From Candidatus Zipacnadia bacterium (GTDB lineage Bacteria > Armatimonadota > Zipacnadia > Zipacnadales > Zipacnadaceae), in the NCBI GenBank assembly GCA_029821215.1, contig JALGTV010000093.1, forward strand, positions 1 to 6,047: a DNA stretch of 6,047 nucleotides, written 5' to 3'. A program made the translations under genes and the position numbers. The notes under the pieces are model-generated. The model had not been told where the DNA came from. It saw nothing but the letters and a program-made list of their open reading frames with translations, and ran no database searches. Every line of letters starts with the position of its first letter. Position 1 is the stretch's first letter. This document shows positions 1 through 5,754 of the stretch, one piece after another.

Positions 1-474
1 CTGGCCGGTCAGCTTCTGCCGGCATGAGCGAATACCGAAAAGCTGACTGGCCAAACGCATGGTGCGGCGCATGGCTTTGACATTGGGAAAAGGACCAAAT
101 ACTTTGCCATCGCGCAGGGTATGAACCTCTTTGCGCTTGGGGTCGTGATAGCCGCGCTTGACCACCCGTCCCTGGGCGGGGTGGGCGTCCTTGGGCAGAT
201 CACGGATCAGCATCAATCGCGGGTACTTCTCATCAGTGAGCTTGATGTACGGGTAACTTTTGTCATCGGCAAGCTGAATATTGAAGCGGGGGTGGTGCTC
301 CTTGATGAGATTGGCCTCTAAGATGAGAGCTTCCACCTCGGAGTAGGTGACAATGAAGTCAAAATCCGTCGCCCGCTGAATCATCAACCGTTGCCAGGGG
401 CTACCCTTTTGGTCCTCGCGGAAATGCTGGCGCAGCCGCTGGCGCAGCGCCTGGGCCTTGCCCACATATAGCAC
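1..474 (-). CDS. uvrC: UvrC, excinuclease ABC subunit C; N-terminal GIY-YIG region, 5'-truncated and cut by the window edge
   Basis: UvrC is the nuclease subunit of nucleotide excision repair; it makes the two incisions around a lesion held by UvrB. The minus-strand frame gives 158 residues that match the UvrC N-terminus: LYVGKA at residues 2-7 (the YIG half), Arg13, and the metal-ligand Glu53 in LEANL. By my alignment to Thermotoga maritima UvrC, Tyr3, Lys6, Arg13 and Glu53 correspond to its Tyr29, Lys32, Arg39 and Glu76, and His17 stands where it has Tyr43. The later UVR, RNase H-like and HhH regions would lie beyond the left edge. The start is a problem. The frame is open only to the uvrB TAA at 499-501, with no ATG; the GTG at 472-474 (weak AGGG just upstream) is the first usual alternative start. 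The PGVY half of the nuclease motif and everything before it, about 26 residues by that alignment, are absent. Family assignment is secure; whether the gene is functional is doubtful. Confidence 0.86.
   Translation of the reverse strand, partial: MLYVGKAQALRQRLRQHFREDQKGSPWQRLMIQRATDFDFIVTYSEVEALILEANLIKEHHPRFNIQLADDKSYPYIKLTDEKYPRLMLIRDLPKDAHPAQGRVVKRGYHDPKRKEVHTLRDGKVFGPFPNVKAMRRTMRLASQLFGIRSCRQKLTGQ
2..53. repeat. Imperfect inverted repeat inside the uvrC coding region
   Basis: Bases 2-15 pair with 40-53 over 14 positions, with 13 Watson-Crick pairs and one G-T pair (7 with 48), around a 24-base spacer. It lies inside codons for a normal UvrC stretch (LASQLFGIRSCRQKLTG), so the protein sequence alone can account for it. 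No flanking target duplication or mobile-element signal is visible. Confidence 0.45.
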
Positions 475-498
475 CTGGCCCTGTCGCCTATGGGCGGG

Positions 499-2487
499 TT
501 ACAATTCTGCCTTTTGCAGGGCTTTGAGTTCCTTGATCTCGTCGCGGAGGGCGGCGGCGCGTTCGAACTCCAGATTCTCAGCGGCCTCTTTCATCTCGGC
601 TTCCAGAGCAGCGATGATGTCAGATAGTTCGTCAGCCGCCATCTCCTCAGGAGCGGCGGGCATAATCTCGGCCACAGCGCGCTGGCGAGCCTCCTGGGTG
701 CTGCGGATGGTGTCCCGTACTGCTTTTCTGACAGTCTGGGGAGTGATGTTGTGTTTCTCGTTGTAGGCAATCTGCTTGCGGCGACGCCGCTCGGCCTCGT
801 CAATAGCCGCTTGCATAGCCGCTGTGACCCGATCAGCGTACATAATTACCTGCCCCTCCACGTGGCGGGAGGCGCGCCCCATAATCTGGATGAGCGAGGT
901 CTCCGAGCGCAGAAAGCCCTCCCGGTCGGCATCCAGGATAGCTACCAGCGATACCTCGGGCAGATCCAGCCCCTCCCGCAGCAGATTAATGCCCACCAGC
1001 ACGTCAAAGTCCCCCAGCCGCAGGCTGCGCAGCAGCTCAGAGCGCTCCAAGGTTTCCACGTCCGCGTGCATATAATGGACACGGATACCCAGCTCGGCCA
1101 GATATTCAGTGAGGTCCTCGGCCATGCGCTTGGTGAGTGTGGTTACCAGTACCCGCTGTTCTTTGTCTACCCGCTGCTTAATTTCGCCGACCAGGTCATC
1201 AATCTGCCCATGCGTAGGCCGTACTTCCACCGGCGGATCAATCAGCCCTGTAGGCCGCACAATAAGTTCCACTACCTGGTCGGCCCGCTCTAACTCATAG
1301 GGCCCGGGCGTGGCTGAAGTATACACTACCTGGTTGACCCGCTGCTCGAACTCGGAGAAGCTGAGGGGCCGGTTGTCAAAGGCACAAGGGAGCCGGAAGC
1401 CGTGATCCACCAGACTCTGCTTACGGGAGCGATCGCCCGCATGCATGGCCCGCAATTGCGGAATAGTCTGGTGAGACTCATCAATAATCAGCAGGTAGTC
1501 ATCAGGAAAATAGTCTATCAGCGTGTAAGGCGGCTGGCCGGGCTGCCGCCCATCAAAGTGGCGAGAATAGTTCTCAATGCCCTGGCAGTAGCCGATCTCC
1601 CGAATCATCTCCATATCATAGCGAGTGCGCTGCTCCAGACGCTGGGCTTCCAGCAGCCGTCCCTGCTCTTCAAAGTAGCGTAGTCTTTCCTGCAGTTCCT
1701 GGGCTATTGCCTCCAGCGCGCGCTGGGTCCGCTCCCGCGAAGCGACGAAGTGAGTGGCCGGGAAGACAATAACCCGTGACTTTTGCTCCACTATCTCGCC
1801 GGTCAGCTCATCCAAAATCATAATCCGTTCGATCTGATCACCAAACATCTCAATGCGAGTGACCAGGTCCTCGTCAACCGGATGAATCTCAATGACATCG
1901 CCCCGCGCGCGGAATTCTCCCCTATCGGGAGCCATGTCATTGCGCGAAAATTGCATCCGGACCAACTGGCGTAGTATCTCGTCCCGGTCTACTCGCTGGC
2001 CCTGGTTGACATCCAGGGTAATCTCCTGATACATCTCCGGCGAACCCAGGCCATATATGCACGAAACCGACGCCACTACCAGCACATCACGGCGCTGCAT
2101 TACCGCCTGAGTGGCCGAGTGCCGGAGCCGATCAATTTCATCGTTGATGGAAGAATCCTTTTCAATGTAGGTATCGGTCTGGGGCAGGTATGCCTCCGGC
2201 TGGTAGTAGTCATAGTAGCTGACAAAGTACTCCACGGCATTTTCCGGAAAGAATTCGCGGAATTCAGCACAAAGCTGGCCGGCCAGGGTCTTGTTATGGG
2301 CGATTATTAGCGTGGGCTTCTGCACCGCTTCAATGACCTTGGCCATCGTATAGGTCTTACCCGAACCGGTGATGCCCAACAGCACCTGATGGCACTGACC
2401 CTCATTGATGCCCTGGGCCAGCTTCTTAATGGCTGCTGGCTGGTCGCCGGTGGGCTGGTATTCTGAGACTACTTCAAACTGCGCCAT
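499..2487 (-). CDS. uvrB: UvrB, excinuclease ABC subunit B (damage-verifying helicase)
   Basis: UvrB receives damaged DNA from UvrA, separates the strands with a beta-hairpin, and recruits UvrC for incision. The protein has 662 residues, close to the family norm (E. coli 673). Visible motifs: Walker A GITGSGKT at 38-45; the Tyr-rich beta-hairpin starting YYDYYQPEAY at 91-100 and running to about 116; Walker B DESH at 336-339; TSATPG at 390-395; NLLREGLDLPE at 501-511; motif VI at about 534-541 with both arginines (538, 541); and a complete C-terminal UVR helical hairpin at about 619-655 with LEFERAAALRDEI, the site that contacts UvrC. The ATG start is supported by GAGG five bases upstream. 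It is the first gene after a promoter-like sequence, and uvrC follows 24 bases after its stop, so the two are surely co-transcribed. Oddity: motif VI reads MGRASRH where the family usually has IGRAARN. No LexA-type box was found upstream. Confidence 0.98.
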   Translation of the reverse strand: MAQFEVVSEYQPTGDQPAAIKKLAQGINEGQCHQVLLGITGSGKTYTMAKVIEAVQKPTLIIAHNKTLAGQLCAEFREFFPENAVEYFVSYYDYYQPEAYLPQTDTYIEKDSSINDEIDRLRHSATQAVMQRRDVLVVASVSCIYGLGSPEMYQEITLDVNQGQRVDRDEILRQLVRMQFSRNDMAPDRGEFRARGDVIEIHPVDEDLVTRIEMFGDQIERIMILDELTGEIVEQKSRVIVFPATHFVASRERTQRALEAIAQELQERLRYFEEQGRLLEAQRLEQRTRYDMEMIREIGYCQGIENYSRHFDGRQPGQPPYTLIDYFPDDYLLIIDESHQTIPQLRAMHAGDRSRKQSLVDHGFRLPCAFDNRPLSFSEFEQRVNQVVYTSATPGPYELERADQVVELIVRPTGLIDPPVEVRPTHGQIDDLVGEIKQRVDKEQRVLVTTLTKRMAEDLTEYLAELGIRVHYMHADVETLERSELLRSLRLGDFDVLVGINLLREGLDLPEVSLVAILDADREGFLRSETSLIQIMGRASRHVEGQVIMYADRVTAAMQAAIDEAERRRRKQIAYNEKHNITPQTVRKAVRDTIRSTQEARQRAVAEIMPAAPEEMAADELSDIIAALEAEMKEAAENLEFERAAALRDEIKELKALQKAEL

Positions 2488-2492
2488 TCTGT

Positions 2493-2496
2493 CCTC
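2493..2496 (-). promoter_or_regulatory. Ribosome binding site of uvrB
   Basis: The minus strand reads GTGAGGACAGAATG: a GAGG core five bases before the ATG at 2485-2487. It fixes the uvrB start. If the promoter at 2520-2548 is right, the 5' leader is only about 25 bases, leaving no room for a structured leader. Confidence 0.75.
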
Positions 2497-2519
2497 ACAA
2501 AGGTAGTAATATTAGCAAG

Positions 2520-2548
2520 ATTATAACACAAAACCTGGACGCTGTCGC
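2520..2548 (-). promoter_or_regulatory. Sigma70-like promoter for uvrB-uvrC
   Basis: On the minus strand a perfect TATAAT (2520-2525) is preceded, after exactly 17 bases, by GCGACA (2543-2548), which matches four of six consensus -35 positions. Transcription would begin near 2512, just upstream of the uvrB ribosome binding site. The -35 lies in the loop of the dyad at 2533-2556, so the promoter shares bases with the terminator of the upstream gene. Predicted from sequence only; the sigma factors of this organism are unknown. Confidence 0.6.
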
Positions 2549-2556
2549 ATCCAGGT
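2530..2556 (-). terminator. Probable rho-independent terminator of the envelope operon (or operator dyad of uvrB)
   Basis: A perfect 7-bp dyad, ACCTGGA (2533-2539) and TCCAGGT (2550-2556), encloses a 10-base loop. Read on the minus strand the stem is followed by TTTGTGTT, and it lies 32 bases beyond the stop codon of the barrel gene, as expected of an intrinsic terminator. The T-run is short and interrupted, so the terminator is modest. The same dyad overlaps the -35 and spacer of the uvrB promoter and could instead, or also, be a repressor binding site. Confidence 0.55.
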
Positions 2557-2588
2557 CAGCAGAAATGAGCTAAGATTATGGGGGTTAG

Positions 2589-4583
2589 TTAAAATGTTCC
2601 TCCCAGGCCGCCCAGCTCAATGCTGAGCTTGCCGCTGTCCTGGGAGTAGCGCAGGCCAATTTCCCGATTTTGCCAGACGCTCCAGGCGGTTATCAGCTCG
2701 GCATCGTCGAACTTATCAACATCAAACTGGTAGTAGGTGCCGATCAGACCCAAGCGCCAGCGATCATTGAGGTAGTAGTCAAATTCCAGTTCAGCATAGG
2801 TATCGCTTTCGGTTAGGTCCCAACTGCTGCTAACGTAGGCCTGCCACTTGCTGCCTGAAGCTCGCAGATAGCTGCTCAGTACCTGACGCCAACCATGATG
2901 GTAAGCATCACCAGAAGCATATTCAGCGCTGTAGTCAACATACAAGTCAACCGAATCGCCGAAGTACTTACGCAGCCCTAAACTGCCGCGGGCACTATTG
3001 GCGCTGAAGTCGGCGGTATCCCAATAATATGCATTGCTTACCGTGGGGGTCAGCCAGGTTTGTGAACCCAAGCGCCAGGAGCTAAAGTCCAGCTCAGCAT
3101 ACACTTCATTGTCAAATATCAGCCCACTTTTCTCGGCTGGATTATGGTGTAGTCCCAGAGAAGAACCCAGGCGAAAGGTGTCGCGACCGTCACTGCTAAG
3201 CGGGCGAGATGATGTGAGCCACTCAGCCTCCATCCCGTAGGTGTCAGGCATAGTGCGCAGGGCATTATAATAGCTGCGCAGGTTAAAGCTATAGCTATCG
3301 CGCCAATTATAGACATTGGTGTCAGCGAAGACGTTGCGATGATCCGGCCAGCCCACACTAAAATCACCCCAGCATCCACCAAAAACCGGCCGACTATCGC
3401 GCCACTGGAGTCCCCAGTCGCCTCGGGGCAGTCCACTGGCGACTATGCTCCCCTCCACATTGCCAGTGCGATATTCTTCCCGCAAGCCCAGGCTCCAGCC
3501 AGGCCGGGCGATAACGCTGCCGGCGCTGGCTCCTCGTTGGATTTCCACCGCACCAGTTGCCTGGTCGGTGACCCGGTAGAAAAAGGGGAAGTTGACCGCC
3601 AGACCGCCGTCAGAGGTAATTCCCAGAACCTGAGTATTAGACGCACCCCTATATCCGGCCATCCCAATAATCCAGTATGGGGGTAGGCTCATGGCCTTCT
3701 GGCCATCAATGTATACCGTCGCATGGCGCAGCACGATCTTCTCATCCATAAACACCGAGATGCGGTCGGCCACCAGCCAACTGCGGGAGTAGACATCATC
3801 AAATCTGAACGCACCCGGGGGCAACTCCCAGTCCAGCTCGCGGGGGCTAAGGTTATAAATATCAAACAGAACGCGTTCCACGCCGGCGTCAGTAAATTGG
3901 CGCAGGGCGCCCCGTTTGCGGCGCAGGTCAAAATACAGGTCCTCGCCCGCCAGGTGCTGGTCGCCCCGATTAATGACCGTAGGCTCGGCCTTGAGGATCA
4001 TGCTGCCAATGTCAAGCTGGAGGATATCGCCGCCGGTGACCGTCATTCCACCATAGTGAGCCTCAGCATTATCGCGGGCTTCGACGAGGTTGCGCTCCAG
4101 CGAGTAGGCGACCCAACCCCCCTGGATATCAATTACGCGGGCTTCTGGGCCGGCCACCTCGCCCTTGGGGAGGAACTCAATGTAGGCGAAATTACGGCTA
4201 TCCTGGGCGGTTATTCGGACGGTGGCGGTTCCCGGAGTATTACTGGTGGCAAAGGCGATAGCAAATCCGCCCGCGGTACGCACCGTGAGCGTGGGCCGCT
4301 TGTCGGTCTTCCCGGTGCTGAGTAAGCCGAGGTCAGTATGCATAACCACGGCGGTACCCTCCGGGACGTGGTGGCCCTGTTCATCACGCACTTCCACCCG
4401 GATGCGGGCCCCAGTTTGACCGTCAGCGGGCACCCGCCGAGGATTAACGGTGGGGTAAATGCGCAGACGGCCAAAACGGGCGCCCTGTGCCTGGCAGTGA
4501 GGTGCACCACCTACAGCCACCAGCAACAAGGCCCCCGTGGCGATGTAGAGCATCAGCCTGTTCCGGAAGCCGATAATCCTCAT
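2589..4583 (-). CDS. Big_1 Ig domain / OstA-LptA jelly roll / LptD-like outer-membrane beta-barrel protein
   Basis: The protein has 664 residues. In order: a signal peptide (hydrophobic stretch about 11-26, likely cut after Ala32); a Big_1/invasin-type Ig domain at about 38-140, with the typical VPADGQTGARIRVEVRDEQG at 51-70 and TPGTATVRITAQD at 116-128; an OstA/LptA-like jelly-roll at about 150-230 of short repeating strands ending LYFDLRRKRGAL; a linking region (about 270-345) with LptD-like SLPPYW and GGLAVNFPFFY; then about 300 residues of alternating aromatic strands ending in Phe664, the usual signal for insertion by the BAM complex. LptD inserts lipopolysaccharide into the outer leaflet, so a glycolipid-export role is a reasonable inference, not shown. 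The mature protein has one cysteine (Cys404), so the LptD disulfides of Proteobacteria are impossible, and the barrel is shorter than in E. coli. Start: ATG with AGGA four bases upstream, 34 bp after the preceding gene. A diverged LptD is my first choice; another OstA-family porin is possible. Confidence 0.8.
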   Translation of the reverse strand: MRIIGFRNRLMLYIATGALLLVAVGGAPHCQAQGARFGRLRIYPTVNPRRVPADGQTGARIRVEVRDEQGHHVPEGTAVVMHTDLGLLSTGKTDKRPTLTVRTAGGFAIAFATSNTPGTATVRITAQDSRNFAYIEFLPKGEVAGPEARVIDIQGGWVAYSLERNLVEARDNAEAHYGGMTVTGGDILQLDIGSMILKAEPTVINRGDQHLAGEDLYFDLRRKRGALRQFTDAGVERVLFDIYNLSPRELDWELPPGAFRFDDVYSRSWLVADRISVFMDEKIVLRHATVYIDGQKAMSLPPYWIIGMAGYRGASNTQVLGITSDGGLAVNFPFFYRVTDQATGAVEIQRGASAGSVIARPGWSLGLREEYRTGNVEGSIVASGLPRGDWGLQWRDSRPVFGGCWGDFSVGWPDHRNVFADTNVYNWRDSYSFNLRSYYNALRTMPDTYGMEAEWLTSSRPLSSDGRDTFRLGSSLGLHHNPAEKSGLIFDNEVYAELDFSSWRLGSQTWLTPTVSNAYYWDTADFSANSARGSLGLRKYFGDSVDLYVDYSAEYASGDAYHHGWRQVLSSYLRASGSKWQAYVSSSWDLTESDTYAELEFDYYLNDRWRLGLIGTYYQFDVDKFDDAELITAWSVWQNREIGLRYSQDSGKLSIELGGLGGTF

Positions 4584-4598
4584 CTATTCCTATCACAA

Positions 4599-4616
4599 CA
4601 AGCAAATCAGTGCTTG
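4599..4616 (-). repeat. Small inverted repeat between the Fn3 gene and the barrel gene
   Basis: CAAGCA (4599-4604) and TGCTTG (4611-4616) form a 6-bp stem with a 6-base loop, just after the TAG of the upstream gene and 15 bases before the barrel-gene start. There is no T-run after it, so it is not a convincing terminator; it might stabilise a processed mRNA end or mean nothing. Confidence 0.35.
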
Positions 4617-4617
4617 C

Positions 4618-5688
4618 CTATTGCGTGAAGGTCACTCGGTTGAAATAGACCCATACGCTCGGAGCCTGATTAGTGTATACCGCCCGCATCCGGTACTGGT
4701 AGTTACTACCATCCACTACGTCAAAGTCAGGCCAGGAGGTGCGGGTGGGACCAGCATTGCCTCCATCAATGTACTGCCAGCTACCGCTGTTGACCGAGCG
4801 CTGGATCTGATAACGCAGCAAGATAAGCTCGGTGGCAGCAGGTGGATACCACAAGAGCCGAATGGCATTGCTCTCTATCTGCAAGGGACGGGGGTCAGGC
4901 GGCTCGGCTCCCTCGGCGACTCCCCGTTCTCCCCCACCCTTGTTGCTCACCAGCATAATCAGCAAGCCCACTCCCAGTACCGGCCCCAGCCACTTCCAGA
5001 AGTTCTTCTTAGGCGCCGGTTTGGCCTGCCCAACAGGAATCTCGGCTACCGGCCGGCCAGCGATGACTTCCTTGAACTTGTAGGCCGCATCCTCCAGTGC
5101 CTCCCGAATCAGAGGACGGTCGCCACCTTCATAGTTGGCTCGCAACTTGCTAACTCCACCAATGCTGAAGCTATGCTGGGCTTGCGGGTCAGCTACCGGT
5201 TGGTCGGCTACCACATCGTAGTTGGGCTCCACCAGGAAGTACTGACCGCGGATGGTCACTTCAACCTGGCGCGGTTGTTGCTGGATTTGCAGGCGATCGA
5301 CACTGGCCACAATTACAGCATCCATACCCAGCGCGTATCCTATTCGTAGGGCTAAGGCCGCATCCACCGCACCGGCAGCAGTATAGACAGGCAACAGTCG
5401 CCCTTCGGCTACTGCCCGGCGGACAATGGGGGAAGTAGAGTGAAATTCAGTACACTCCACATCCGACAGCTCATTAACCGCGATTTCCAGCTTGTCAGTG
5501 GCCAGGCGGCTGAGGTCGGCCATTCCTGCCCCAGTGTTATCAGCTACCGGGAATAGTAATACCTGCTTGACCCAGTCAACTTGGGCCGGAGCCGGCTTCC
5601 AAGTCATCGGCAGTAATGTTAGCACCAGAGCAACAATCAGGAACATACTGGTATTTCGCATCAGCCGGGTTGATCTTAGGTAAGTCAT
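4618..5688 (-). CDS. Unnamed envelope protein: signal peptide, CsgG/LpoB-like alpha/beta domain, transmembrane helix, Fn3-like domain
   Basis: I do not recognise a named family. The 356 residues show a signal peptide or N-terminal anchor (hydrophobic 15-28, possible cleavage after Ala35 in APA); an alpha/beta domain at about 40-215 opening with VLLFPVADNTG and containing DAVIVASVDRL, which recalls the fold of CsgG, LpoB and TolB-N proteins only by pattern; a basic Pro/Lys linker (220-228); a transmembrane helix at about 229-247; a Gly-rich stretch; and a fibronectin-III-like domain at about 272-355 with RLLWYPP, YQIQRS and YQYRMRAVY. The start is supported by AGGAGG nine bases upstream; an ATG nine codons further in is less well placed. 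It lies 66 bp after the FlgD-type gene and 34 bp before the barrel gene, so it probably shares an operon and works in the same envelope process. The two hydrophobic segments leave the topology unclear. Confidence 0.8.
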   Translation of the reverse strand: MTYLRSTRLMRNTSMFLIVALVLTLLPMTWKPAPAQVDWVKQVLLFPVADNTGAGMADLSRLATDKLEIAVNELSDVECTEFHSTSPIVRRAVAEGRLLPVYTAAGAVDAALALRIGYALGMDAVIVASVDRLQIQQQPRQVEVTIRGQYFLVEPNYDVVADQPVADPQAQHSFSIGGVSKLRANYEGGDRPLIREALEDAAYKFKEVIAGRPVAEIPVGQAKPAPKKNFWKWLGPVLGVGLLIMLVSNKGGGERGVAEGAEPPDPRPLQIESNAIRLLWYPPAATELILLRYQIQRSVNSGSWQYIDGGNAGPTRTSWPDFDVVDGSNYQYRMRAVYTNQAPSVWVYFNRVTFTQ

Positions 5689-5697
5689 CCTGTTGGG

Positions 5698-5703
5698 CCT
5701 CCT
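5698..5703 (-). promoter_or_regulatory. Strong ribosome binding site that fixes the start of the Fn3 envelope gene
   Basis: The minus strand carries a full AGGAGG nine bases before the ATG at 5686-5688. This decides for that start over the in-frame ATG nine codons downstream. A weak 5-bp pairing between its GAGGC and a GCCTC 12 bases upstream could partly cover it. Confidence 0.7.
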
Positions 5704-5754
5704 CTTGGGTAATGAGGCTACAAATCAAGTTTGAACTAAGCAACGATTGGTACG

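Noticed and set aside
458..766. Plus-strand open frame of 102 codons with Ser/Ala-rich translation across the uvrC-uvrB junction
   Set aside because: Low-complexity antisense translation of the UvrB C-terminal UVR helix region; it holds no PGVY segment and cannot supply the missing uvrC start, which would be on the minus strand.
751..1293. Plus-strand open frame of 180 codons opposite uvrB
   Set aside because: Antisense to highly conserved UvrB helicase motifs, so it is a by-product of that coding sequence.
2275..2286. Perfect 12-base palindrome CTGGCCGGCCAG in uvrB
   Set aside because: It encodes the conserved Ala-Gly-Gln-Leu after the NKTL motif of UvrB; codon choice in a GC-rich gene explains it, and it has no partner nearby.
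2488..2588. LexA-type SOS box upstream of uvrB
   Set aside because: Neither a CTGT-N8-ACAG nor a GAAC-type spaced box is present in the intergenic stretch; only the dyad already described is seen.
3723..4325. Plus-strand open frame of 200 codons opposite the barrel gene
   Set aside because: It lies wholly inside the Big_1/OstA coding region on the other strand and has no recognisable motif or operon partner.
4621..5349. Plus-strand open frame of 242 codons opposite the Fn3 envelope gene
   Set aside because: It is antisense to a gene with a strong ribosome site, signal peptide and recognisable Fn3 domain; its translation has no family pattern, and GC-rich genes often leave open antisense frames.
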